A program made the position numbers and the translations under genes. Below are positions 1 to 5,740 of a stretch of 8,172 nt of DNA, piece by piece. The stretch comes from an uncultured Bacteroidota bacterium (lineage in GTDB: Bacteria > Bacteroidota > Bacteroidia > NS11-12g > UBA955), in the NCBI GenBank assembly GCA_903953615.1, contig CAJBKH010000194.1:1-8172 (forward strand), read 5' to 3'. How positions within the stretch are numbered: position 1 is the first letter of the stretch; each line of letters starts with the position of its first letter. Below the pieces are notes generated by a model. The model was not told the origin of the DNA. It saw nothing but the letters and a program-made list of their open reading frames with translations, and searched no databases.

Positions 1-5
1 ATGCA

Positions 6-31
6 AAAAGCCTTGTAAATACAAGGCTTTT
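6..31 (-). terminator. Rho-independent terminator of the tRNA-Asn transcript
   Basis: A perfect 10-bp stem (AAAAGCCTTG pairing with CAAGGCTTTT) closes a 6-base loop. Read on the minus strand it lies 22 bases past the tRNA 3' end and finishes in a run of five T. The A/T ends also make it usable in the other direction. It is the natural 3' end of the tRNA-Asn precursor. Confidence 0.85.
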
Positions 32-52
32 GCTTCTAACGTAAGAAATTCG

Positions 53-126
53 CTCCCTGACCTGGGCTCGAACCAGGGACCTAGTGATTAACAGTCACTC
101 GCTCTAACCAGCTGAGCTATCAAGGA
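53..126 (-). tRNA. tRNA-Asn (anticodon GTT)
   Basis: The minus strand folds as a complete 74-nt tRNA. The acceptor stem is TCCTTGA with TCAGGGA, containing one T-G wobble pair, and the discriminator base is G. The D arm is GCTC-AGCTGGTTA-GAGC. The anticodon arm has loop CTGTTAA, giving anticodon GTT for asparagine. The T arm carries the usual GGTTCGAGCCC-type sequence. CCA is not encoded, because CGA follows the discriminator, so CCA must be added enzymatically. The gene sits between a terminator at 6-31 and a long leader that contains a damaged copy of its own 5' half (161-206). The likely promoter is at 222-252. Confidence 0.97.
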
Positions 127-160
127 ATATGTCCGATTTGTTTAGTTAGAGTCTGTTATT

Positions 161-206
161 ACTCGCTCTAACCTCCCGATAGCTATCGGGAGAGCTATCA
201 AGGAAT
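161..206 (-). pseudogene. Truncated tRNA-Asn 5' half with a palindrome in the D-loop
   Basis: On the minus strand this stretch repeats the tRNA-Asn 5' end exactly in two blocks. ATTCCTTGATAGCTC (192-206) matches 114-128, and GGTTAGAGCGAGT (161-173) matches 97-109. Between the blocks the gene has the 4-base AGCT; here it is TCCCGATAGCTATCGGGA, an 18-bp perfect palindrome centred on AGCT. The similarity ends at the start of the anticodon arm, so no anticodon or 3' half remains and it cannot be a working tRNA. The D stem (GCTC/GAGC) is kept, so the insert would extend the D-arm hairpin. It lies about 13 bases after the predicted transcription start, where a tRNA would be expected, and is probably transcribed as the 5' leader of the intact tRNA 78 bases downstream. 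Confidence 0.85.
174..191. repeat. 18-bp perfect palindrome TCCCGATAGCTATCGGGA
   Basis: The sequence equals its own reverse complement. It interrupts the D-loop of the tRNA fragment with a clean boundary on both sides. As RNA it would form a 7-bp stem with an AGCU loop. Such a compact GC-ended palindrome in AT-rich surroundings suggests a dispersed palindromic repeat, but only one copy is present here, so this is inference. Confidence 0.7.
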
Positions 207-221
207 TTCCTAAAAGGAGTG

Positions 222-252
222 CAAATATAGAAATATTTATTTTTTTAACAAA
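222..252 (-). promoter_or_regulatory. Bacteroidota-type promoter for the tRNA-Asn transcript
   Basis: The minus strand reads TTTG (249-252), 19 bases, then TATATTTG (222-229). This fits the Bacteroidota -33/-7 pattern TTTG / TAnnTTTG with normal spacing. Transcription should begin near 217, just before the tRNA fragment at 206, and run through the intact tRNA. The surrounding 207-298 is AT-rich and otherwise shows no gene. Confidence 0.7.
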
Positions 253-298
253 TAATATTTCATAATATTCGAAAATGATTGCTTAAACCCTTGTCAAA

Positions 299-1243
299 TC
301 AGGCTTTCTTTGATTCTAAATACTTTAAATAGGAGTTCACATGGCGCTCCTTCTTCGATTCATAGATATCTTTAATGGTTACCAAAATACCCGTTTCTTC
401 TACATCACCAAAGTGCGAATTGATACAGGTAGGGAAGGTTTTCATCGTTGGACTCGTGTTCATGTAGGCATTAAACAATGGCGGAATGTTTTCTCCTAGC
501 TCTCTCACGTGTGCATTTAGGATGTGGTGACCTTCCTTATAATCGAGCCCCTGCAATGATGCTACGAATGCACTTGTATCGGTTTGAGGCTGTATTGGAT
601 TTTCGACAATGATAAGATGTTCCTTATCTGGAAAGTAATGGTGCATGAAGGCTAAAATTAAATCGCGTGCCTCGCGCTGAAAATGCGTGTACATGGTTAC
701 TTTTCCATAAAAGTAATCCATTTCAGGATGGTTAATAATAAGGGCACCTAGGCCGTCCCATAAATTATCTAAGCTAAATAAACCTTTACGGTTTTCTAAA
801 CTCGGTTGGTATTTAGGCTGCACAAAAGAGCGACCTAATTCAATGGTCTTTAAAAAATAATGTTGCTTCATGCGGTCGCTAAAGGCATATATTTCTGAAG
901 TGGCCAAATGGTATTCGCCCTGTGCATCGCGTGCATCTATGGTGCGTATATAGCGGTAACCGCCTATAATTTCTCTGTCTTGGGGTTGCCAAACAATTAA
1001 CTGTTGGTAAGCACTAGGGCCGAAATCAAATTCATCCAAGTCGCAATCCTTGCCTGTGCCGCCTCCGGCAGTTCTGAATGAAAGCTCTCTTAAACGACCA
1101 ATTTCTTTTAATACATTAGGTGCATTGTGACAATTGATTATAAATAATTGATTGTTCCCATTATTGGTGGGTCTTACAAAAACACTTTCATTTAATTCTT
1201 TTTCTAATAAATCCCTATCGATGGGTGCAATTATTTCCTGCAT
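299..1243 (-). CDS. glsB: GlsB/OlsB-like aminolipid N-acyltransferase
   Basis: A 314-residue protein of the 'hemolysin-like' GNAT family (OlsB/GlsB group). Members transfer a 3-hydroxyacyl chain from acyl-ACP to the amino group of an amino acid (ornithine in OlsB, glycine in Bacteroides GlsB), the first step of phosphate-free aminolipid synthesis at the inner face of the membrane. Visible signatures are the N-terminal block around residues 48-75 (IGRLRELSFRTAGGGTG followed by an acidic DLDEFD run) and ELGRSFV at 135-141, the conserved core motif of the family. The ATG start follows the upstream acyltransferase gene by 22 bases with no terminator between, so the two are co-transcribed. The partner gene should supply the second acyl chain. 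Bacteroidota with a fused enzyme (OlsF) are known, but here the two activities are separate genes. The head-group amino acid (glycine, ornithine or other) cannot be read from the sequence. Confidence 0.85.
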   Translation of the reverse strand: MQEIIAPIDRDLLEKELNESVFVRPTNNGNNQLFIINCHNAPNVLKEIGRLRELSFRTAGGGTGKDCDLDEFDFGPSAYQQLIVWQPQDREIIGGYRYIRTIDARDAQGEYHLATSEIYAFSDRMKQHYFLKTIELGRSFVQPKYQPSLENRKGLFSLDNLWDGLGALIINHPEMDYFYGKVTMYTHFQREARDLILAFMHHYFPDKEHLIIVENPIQPQTDTSAFVASLQGLDYKEGHHILNAHVRELGENIPPLFNAYMNTSPTMKTFPTCINSHFGDVEETGILVTIKDIYESKKERHVNSYLKYLESKKA

Positions 1244-1265
1244 ATTCCTGGCAATTTTAAGTCAA

Positions 1266-2138
1266 TTATTTTTGTTTAAACTGATGATAGAAGGCTTCAA
1301 AATCAGCTTCAGGATTATCTTTTAATAGATAAACAAAATGGCGCATGGCATTGGCAATTCTGTGGTGCTCGCCAATGTTTTTTATTAGGTAAGCAGGTAT
1401 TGGTTTGCCAAAGTGAATGGTAATGGTTTTGCCTTTTTGCTTAAACATTTCTGAAGGCAACAACAACATTTCGATGTTCAATTTGATACCTAACATTTTG
1501 CGGTATTTGGCAATGTTGTAAAACCGTTTACTGTTTTGGCCTTCAACAAAAGCAGGTATAATATCAGTTTGGTATTTAACAGATTTGGTGATGTAGCCTT
1601 TGTTCCATTTTAAATCAAAAATGCGGCCTTCTTGTTTGCGCGAAACCATGCCTGCCGGAAAAATTAGTACTGCCTGGTCGGATGCAAATAAACGCTCCAC
1701 AGCAATTAGTGAACGCTTAGCGTTCGCACCGTGTTTGTTAACGCCCATAAAAACACTTTGCAGTGGTTTTACATTCATTAAAATATCATTTACTAAAAAT
1801 TTAACATCAGGGCGCACCTTATTGGCCTCAATGATATAGCCCATGCCATCTAAGCCACCCAATGGATGGTTAGCAGCCAATATAACCCTACCAGTTGTTG
1901 GTAAAAAATGGTTGTTTTTAGAGGTAATGGTTACGCCAATTTCATCGAAACAGGCTTGTGCAAAGTCGACACCTTCCTTTCCACGTGTATTCACAATAAT
2001 TCTGTTCATGTCCTCTTGATGAATTAATTTTTCAAAAAAACGGAACATGAAACCTGGAATCCATTTAGCTAATTTTGGATTCTTATCGAAAAAAACCTTC
2101 CGAACATTAATTAAAGGAATATCATTATTCTCACTCAT
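1266..2138 (-). CDS. glsA: GlsA/OlsA-like lysophospholipid-type O-acyltransferase
   Basis: A 290-residue PlsC-superfamily acyltransferase. It is expected to add the second fatty acid to the 3-hydroxyl of the N-acyl amino acid made by the neighbouring GlsB-like enzyme. The catalytic block is NHPLGGLDG, with His91 and Asp97 in this numbering. This is an H-X5-D spacing rather than the textbook H-X4-D of PlsC. FPAG at 160-163 is the substrate-binding block. There is no obvious signal peptide. The reading frame could extend 14 codons upstream to a TTG at 2178-2180, but the ATG at 2136-2138 starts a sequence (MSENNDIPLINV) that looks like a normal N-terminus, so I prefer it. A small hairpin (TCTGC/GCAGA, 2139-2154) lies directly against that ATG, and no Shine-Dalgarno sequence is seen. 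The gene is second in a three-gene minus-strand operon. A generic glycerol-3-phosphate-pathway acyltransferase is the alternative, but the pairing with the N-acyltransferase argues for aminolipid synthesis. Confidence 0.82.
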   Translation of the reverse strand: MSENNDIPLINVRKVFFDKNPKLAKWIPGFMFRFFEKLIHQEDMNRIIVNTRGKEGVDFAQACFDEIGVTITSKNNHFLPTTGRVILAANHPLGGLDGMGYIIEANKVRPDVKFLVNDILMNVKPLQSVFMGVNKHGANAKRSLIAVERLFASDQAVLIFPAGMVSRKQEGRIFDLKWNKGYITKSVKYQTDIIPAFVEGQNSKRFYNIAKYRKMLGIKLNIEMLLLPSEMFKQKGKTITIHFGKPIPAYLIKNIGEHHRIANAMRHFVYLLKDNPEADFEAFYHQFKQK

Positions 2139-2192
2139 TCTGCGAATATGCAGAAAAATTCCATAATAAATAGAATTCAATTCAATTTCCGC

Positions 2193-2786
2193 TCAATTTT
2201 GAATTTTAACGTTGTCAGGAATTTTGAGTGCAGGGCGCTTTTTACCTTTGGCTGTTTTAGGCTCAGGCACAAGTCCTTCGAATTTCAATTCATCCATAAT
2301 ATACCACTTATCTTTTAGTTGAAGGGCCACAGTTGAGAGGGTATATTTTTTTTTGCCTTTCACTTTTATTACCCAATGAATGTAGGCATAATTTACGCCT
2401 TGGTCTTTGCCTTTTTTAAAATAAACAGTATCCAGTTTAGTATCCTTCCAATCGATTCCCGCCTTGTGAATTTTCTTAATCATTTTGGCAAATTGAATGC
2501 GCAAATAATTCCATCGGGTATTGTATACAACAAACTTAGTGTACTCAGTTTGATCGCCAGCCATCGAAGTATCAATCATGTTCTTGTAGGTCGAATAAGA
2601 ATGAAAAAAGGTACGCATGCTATTGAAGCGCTCGGTTCTAAATACACCATAGGCCGAATCGGCCAACCAATCAAGGCTTTTTAAACTATCGTTGTTGTTG
2701 ATGAAAGTGGTATCTGCTTCATTCTCTTGTGCAAATGTTGATTGGGTCGATAGCAATACTAAAATCAGAAAAGAAAAATACTTCAT
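2193..2786 (-). CDS. Small exported hypothetical protein, first gene of the acyltransferase operon
   Basis: A 197-residue protein that I do not recognise as a named family. The N-terminus is a clear signal peptide: MKYF, a hydrophobic run, then TFAQ with a likely cut after the Ala, leaving a periplasmic or outer-membrane-associated protein. The mature part is polar and rich in Lys, Tyr and Trp. Its second half alternates short strands (YAYIHWVIKVKGKKKY, then ALQLKDKWYIMDELKFEG), which recalls NTF2/cystatin-like folds, but this is only an impression. The C-terminus is a basic Lys/Pro-rich tail. The ATG at 2784-2786 is preferred over an adjacent upstream GTG. A -7 box (2795-2802) lies just upstream. 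It precedes the two acyltransferase genes with short gaps and no terminator, so it is probably expressed with them and may act on the same envelope lipids. Confidence 0.8.
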   Translation of the reverse strand: MKYFSFLILVLLSTQSTFAQENEADTTFINNNDSLKSLDWLADSAYGVFRTERFNSMRTFFHSYSTYKNMIDTSMAGDQTEYTKFVVYNTRWNYLRIQFAKMIKKIHKAGIDWKDTKLDTVYFKKGKDQGVNYAYIHWVIKVKGKKKYTLSTVALQLKDKWYIMDELKFEGLVPEPKTAKGKKRPALKIPDNVKIQN

Positions 2787-2794
2787 CACATTTA

Positions 2795-2827
2795 CAAATG
2801 TAATCTGATAAATTTGATTTAAAACAA
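2795..2827 (-). promoter_or_regulatory. Promoter of the exported-protein/glsA/glsB operon
   Basis: On the minus strand TACATTTG (2795-2802) matches the Bacteroidota -7 box TAnnTTTG exactly. A TTG (2825-2827) lies 22 bases upstream, slightly longer than the usual spacing. The box ends nine bases before the ATG at 2786, so the leader would be very short. Confidence 0.55.
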
Positions 2828-2830
2828 TCC

Positions 2831-2855
2831 TTGGCTTTAAACGTTCCTATTTTTG
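2831..2855 (+). promoter_or_regulatory. Promoter of the 109-residue barrel-protein gene
   Basis: TATTTTTG at 2848-2855 matches TAnnTTTG exactly. A TTG at 2831-2833 lies only 14 bases upstream, which is short for a -33 element, so the -7 box is the better supported part. Its position argues that translation starts at the ATG at 2873 and not at the in-frame TTG (2831), which would lie inside the promoter. Confidence 0.5.
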
Positions 2856-2872
2856 ATATTTCTAGCTTTATT

Positions 2873-3202
2873 ATGTACGTTTCAATCACTGGACTAAAAC
2901 CAAAGGGTTTTATAGGTTATATTAAATTTTGGACTTTGGCCATTCCAAGTTTTAGACAGGCACAAACGGCCATGGGTAATTTACACTGTGAGGTAAAAAA
3001 GATCAATGGCTATCAATGTACTTTAACAGCATGGGACAGTCGCGATGCTATGCTTGCATTTATGAGGGTTGGTCCCCATCTTAAGGCCATGAAAGCATTT
3101 AGCAAAATAGCCACTGGCAAAACGTTTGGATACGAAACCGAAACCCTGCCCGATTGGGAAGCTGCTTTTATAATTTTACAAGAAGAGGGAAAGGTGTATT
3201 GA
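2873..3202 (+). CDS. Small ABM/DUF3291-like protein (probable dimeric alpha/beta barrel)
   Basis: A 109-residue cytoplasmic protein with no signal peptide or membrane segment. It begins MYVSITGLKPKGFIGYIKFW and has a conserved-looking middle (GNLHCEVKKINGYQCTLTAWDSRDAM is the key stretch, around residues 35-60). It then has an MxxxMRxGPHLKAMKAF-type helix and a C-terminal WEAAF helix. The pattern of strand, helix, strand with 'LTAWDSRDAMLAFM' is typical of the antibiotic-biosynthesis-monooxygenase/DUF3291-like ferredoxin-fold proteins, which form dimeric barrels. Members include small oxygenases and stress proteins, but the substrate here is unknown. The ATG start is chosen because the longer TTG-initiated frame would begin inside the -7 promoter region. 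The gene is transcribed alone, diverging from the aminolipid operon, and is followed by a hairpin at 3212-3238. Confidence 0.75.
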   Translation: MYVSITGLKPKGFIGYIKFWTLAIPSFRQAQTAMGNLHCEVKKINGYQCTLTAWDSRDAMLAFMRVGPHLKAMKAFSKIATGKTFGYETETLPDWEAAFIILQEEGKVY

Positions 3203-3211
3203 GTAAATAAA

Positions 3212-3238
3212 AAAGGCGCAACCCACTGCTGCGCCCTT
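3212..3238. terminator. Hairpin terminator shared by converging transcripts
   Basis: GGCGCA (3215-3220) pairs with TGCGCC (3230-3235) across a 9-base loop, and A/T pairs extend the stem outward. Read on the minus strand it ends in six T, a proper terminator for transcription arriving from the right. On the plus strand it follows the 2873-3202 stop by about ten bases but has only a weak T tract. Confidence 0.65.
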
Positions 3239-3279
3239 CATCTTGATATATATAATTACTCTCGGTTATTGATCTCAAT

Positions 3280-3417
3280 TTACCTAACAACAGTGACTGT
3301 ACCTTGGTGCTCGAAACTATAAATGGTGCCTTTTAGTTTGGCTTTGATTAGGTACATATAGTTATAAATCGGCACTGTTTGACTATCGTATTAAACATTT
3401 CAAGTAGGCATCAGGGC
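3280..3417 (-). pseudogene. Remnant of a type IX secretion C-terminal (CHU_C-like) sorting domain
   Basis: An open minus-strand frame (3390 to the TAA at 3280-3282) has no start of its own. It encodes a sequence containing YNYMYLIKAK, then KGTIYSFEHQ, then GTVTVVR and a stop. This matches the end of gliding-motility/type IX secretion C-terminal domains: an aromatic-rich 'Y.Y.I.A' strand, then GTV-hydrophobic-hydrophobic-Arg as the last residues. Going upstream in the same frame there is a TAA (3391-3393) where a Tyr would fit, and a TGA (3400-3402) directly before Asn where the family usually has Trp. Both look like point mutations of a once coding sequence. The remaining N-terminal protein is absent, and the stop of the 3418-3876 gene lies at the upstream limit. 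The minus-strand terminator at 3212-3238 would be its original 3' end. The family call comes from pattern recognition only. Confidence 0.55.
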
Positions 3418-3876
3418 CTATTTTTGAAAAGTGTTTAATATTGATTTAACATTAAAAATGAATTCATCAATTTTAGAGCTTTCATGGTCTAATTTATTAA
3501 ATTCAAAATCTCTATATCCATTAGTCATTATTAATCTTAGTGAAGATTTTAATGCAGGGTCGTCAAGTTTATTTAATTGGGTAATTCCAATAATTAATGG
3601 TAAAACACTGCTAAGTGAAAGTAGCCAAACCTTAAATACTATGCCAACTAAAAACAGAATAATGCCGGTAGTAGCAATTCCAAAAGCACTGCTTCTTTTT
3701 TTAAGGTGTTGAGCCAATGATTTATTGAATTCATCAATTAAGTCAATGACACTAATTTCGTTGATTGTTTTCAATGCAAAGGTTTCAGTAGTTAGAGCCG
3801 TTTTGATATAAAGTTTTTGATTACTCAATTTTGATTGCAGATGATTGACATTGATTTCTGAAAGGACATTTTCCAT
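3418..3876 (-). CDS. Hypothetical protein with a two-TM hairpin (bPH/DUF6232-like)
   Basis: A 152-residue protein, not recognised with certainty. The first half has short strands (KLYIKTALTTETFALKTI) and a helix. Two adjacent hydrophobic segments follow (around AFGIATTGIILFLVGIVF and VWLLSLSSVLPLIIGI), separated by very few residues, so they should form a tight membrane hairpin. The C-terminal part is LRLIMTNGYRDFEF and then a helix ending NTFQK. The plan of strands, TM hairpin, 'LRL-x-TNG' strand and final helix resembles membrane-embedded bacterial PH-like proteins of the DUF6232 type, whose function is unknown. The longer frame begins with GTG at 3907-3909, but a perfect -7 box at 3897-3904 lies downstream of that codon. 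The ATG at 3874-3876 is therefore the likelier start. The stop overlaps the upstream edge of the sorting-domain remnant. Confidence 0.65.
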   Translation of the reverse strand: MENVLSEINVNHLQSKLSNQKLYIKTALTTETFALKTINEISVIDLIDEFNKSLAQHLKKRSSAFGIATTGIILFLVGIVFKVWLLSLSSVLPLIIGITQLNKLDDPALKSSLRLIMTNGYRDFEFNKLDHESSKIDEFIFNVKSILNTFQK

Positions 3877-3896
3877 GGTTTTTGATAATTTCAGGA

Positions 3897-3904
3897 CAAA
3901 TGTA
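3897..3904 (-). promoter_or_regulatory. -7 promoter box of the two-TM protein gene
   Basis: The minus strand reads TACATTTG, an exact TAnnTTTG match, 20 bases before the ATG at 3876. No convincing TTG -33 element is seen at the right distance. Confidence 0.5.
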
Positions 3905-3936
3905 TTCACATTTTTTAGGCTAAAAACAGCTATTCA

Positions 3937-4022
3937 GTGAACGAAAGACTTACTCCTATGAAAGTGATAAATGGCTCAACGAATGGCTCTTTCGTTTCCT
4001 CTATAATTTCAAGTACTTTCAT
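3937..4022. other. Intergenic control region of the sensor kinase, with overlapping repeats
   Basis: This gap between two divergent genes is rich in short repeats. ACGAAAGA (3941-3948) is inverted at 3988-3995. ATGAAAGT (3958-3965) is inverted at 4015-4022. AATGGCTC is directly repeated at 3970-3977 and 3982-3989. The minus-strand 9-mers at 3975-3983 (TTCGTTGAG) and 3937-3945 (TTCGTTCAC) resemble single LytTR half-sites, but their spacing is wrong for a standard pair. No exact TAnnTTTG box precedes the kinase ATG at 4037. Confidence 0.4.
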
Positions 4023-4036
4023 TATATTGCCAAAGA

Positions 4037-5740
4037 ATGAAGCTGTATGTTACTTTAGCCTATTTGTGCCTAATGGTGTTTTCCGCCCAAGCCTCTAATC
4101 ATCCATTTTGGTATACTGCTTACCATTACGATGGGCCTTTTTTGGTATCCCATGAACTCAATTTCTTTCAAAATAAAATACCAAGTTTAAAGGGGCGGGA
4201 CAAAGTATTTGCCTATGTTGATTTGGCCAATAAATACTATTTGAACCAAGATAATGAGAACACCATTAAAACCTTTAAGGAAGCTGCAGATTATGCGGAG
4301 CTAAGCAGTGATACAACTGTATCGAATTTGAAATATGGCCTTTATAATTTAATCATTGAGCGCAGTCATTTTACAGGGCATTTCGAAAAAAGTTATTATT
4401 ATATCAAAGCCTATTTGCCCAAGGTGCCGGAATATAGGCCTGAGAATGCTTTTATAAGGCTCAACAGAATCAAAATATTTATCAAATCATTTTACTTGGA
4501 GAACAAGGCCATTTCGAGCTATGAAATTGAAACTATTTGTAATAAGTTTCTGGCTATGAAGGCTTACACACCCTATATCGAAACAGTGTTAATGTATTTA
4601 ACAAATACTAATCTTCAATTTGATAATAAACCAATCGAAATACTTTTTAATAAATTGCCATCACCCTTCAAAGAAGAGGGTTTAATGAATTTATACTACG
4701 CTAATCATTATGAAAATGTAGACTATCTAAACAGAAGCATTGGTATTCCTTCTACTAACTACTTGGCTTATTTTAGAATGAACATTGGCTTGGTGCAAGA
4801 GTACTTGAAACAAAATGATTCTTTGAATGCCATTGCATGTATGCGTAAAGCGCATAGTGTTGTAGCGTATTTGGGCGACATAGAAGTTGAAAGACATTAT
4901 GCTGGTATTTATGGTTTTTTTGCAAAAAGATTTTATTGTAGCGATAGCATTCCAAAAATGGTTTATGTTTCGACGGATGAATTTTATCACGATCGCACTG
5001 TCGCTTCTAATCTTGCCGCGATAGATATACTGATGGAGGCCAATATAAAAATTCTGAATGAACAAAGGCGCAACCAGCAGTTTTTAGATTGGTTAATCGC
5101 TTTGTTGGTGGCCTTAATTGTAGTGCTCATATTGGCAGTTGTGGCCTACATTAAACTCAGAAGGGCCAACATTCATCGGCAATGGTATACAACTGCTCTG
5201 TCGCATGATTTAAGAAGTCCGCTATCGCAATTAGCACACGCCCTTAAAGGCGAAAATGGCATTGCCAATGCTGAGCATACATTAATCAGTTACGAATATT
5301 TATTAGATGATACTTTAAGTATGGCTCTAGCTGCTCAAAAAAAACAAGAGGTTTTTATTCAAAATATTTTTATAAAAGAGTTGATTGAAGATTTGCTGTT
5401 CGACCTTGATTTTATGATTAAAGGCAAGCAGTTAAAGGTGGAATTCACCATGGCCGAAAATTGCATAGTGCAAGGCGATGTGCATGGTTTAAAAGTGTTG
5501 TTTCGCAATCTGCTCTTAAACGCCATTAAACACAACCAGCAAGGTGGCTTTGTTAAAATAGAGCAAGTATATGATGCGCCTTATTCTATCTACATTTCGA
5601 ACAGTGTTTCGGAAAACCTAAATCGTGGACAGGTATCGGCTGGGCAATACATTATTGATTATTTTGTTAAACATCATCGGGCCCATTATGCGTTTATCAT
5701 GCAAGATTTTATAGCCTTTGTTAAGCTTGGTTTTAAATAG
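4037..5740 (+). CDS. Membrane sensor histidine kinase with TPR-like periplasmic domain and degenerate ATP-binding site
   Basis: A 567-residue two-component sensor. Residues 1-20 are a signal peptide (cut near AQAS). Residues about 25-345 are an all-helical, Tyr/Leu-rich periplasmic region with TPR-like helix pairs. One TM helix spans about 351-373 (LIALLVALIVVLILAVVAYI), followed by a basic anchor. The DHp helix carries ALSHDLRSPL with the phospho-acceptor His390. The N box is present (NLLLNAIKHN, Asn491 and Asn495). After it only about 67 residues remain. The usual G1 motif DxGxG is missing, with YISNSVSE in its place. The G2 motif is reduced to GQVSAGQYII, and the ATP lid is nearly absent. 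The protein may be a short-lid kinase or may have lost ATP-dependent activity. The likely partner is the LytTR regulator, whose gene ends 22 bases away on the opposite strand. Such regulators in Bacteroidota are more often paired with LytS/YehU-type kinases, so the HisKA-type DHp is notable. Confidence 0.88.
   Translation: MKLYVTLAYLCLMVFSAQASNHPFWYTAYHYDGPFLVSHELNFFQNKIPSLKGRDKVFAYVDLANKYYLNQDNENTIKTFKEAADYAELSSDTTVSNLKYGLYNLIIERSHFTGHFEKSYYYIKAYLPKVPEYRPENAFIRLNRIKIFIKSFYLENKAISSYEIETICNKFLAMKAYTPYIETVLMYLTNTNLQFDNKPIEILFNKLPSPFKEEGLMNLYYANHYENVDYLNRSIGIPSTNYLAYFRMNIGLVQEYLKQNDSLNAIACMRKAHSVVAYLGDIEVERHYAGIYGFFAKRFYCSDSIPKMVYVSTDEFYHDRTVASNLAAIDILMEANIKILNEQRRNQQFLDWLIALLVALIVVLILAVVAYIKLRRANIHRQWYTTALSHDLRSPLSQLAHALKGENGIANAEHTLISYEYLLDDTLSMALAAQKKQEVFIQNIFIKELIEDLLFDLDFMIKGKQLKVEFTMAENCIVQGDVHGLKVLFRNLLLNAIKHNQQGGFVKIEQVYDAPYSIYISNSVSENLNRGQVSAGQYIIDYFVKHHRAHYAFIMQDFIAFVKLGFK

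Noticed and set aside
129..160. CTGTTATT flanked by GAGT/ACTC, resembling an inverted Asn anticodon arm
   Set aside because: Only four base pairs and an 8-base loop on the opposite strand to the tRNA; similarity is too short to support an inversion.
1600..1839. 79-codon plus-strand open frame
   Set aside because: Lies wholly antisense to the O-acyltransferase gene, whose motifs are clear; it has no recognisable domain.
2376..2684. 102-codon plus-strand open frame
   Set aside because: Antisense to the exported-protein gene, which has a signal peptide and promoter; no support for this frame.
3431..3712. 93-codon plus-strand open frame
   Set aside because: Antisense shadow of the two-TM protein gene.
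3930..4022. Minus-strand 30-codon frame beginning MKVLEIIEETKE with an EPF-V-EPF repeat
   Set aside because: Too short, no homology recognised and no promoter box; the repeat is explained by the AATGGCTC direct repeat.
3958..4098. Plus-strand 46-codon frame starting at an ATG upstream of the kinase
   Set aside because: Overlaps the kinase signal-peptide region in another frame and has no family features; an upstream leader ORF cannot be excluded but is unsupported.
4727..5065. 112- and 60-codon minus-strand open frames
   Set aside because: Antisense to the kinase sensor domain; chance frames.
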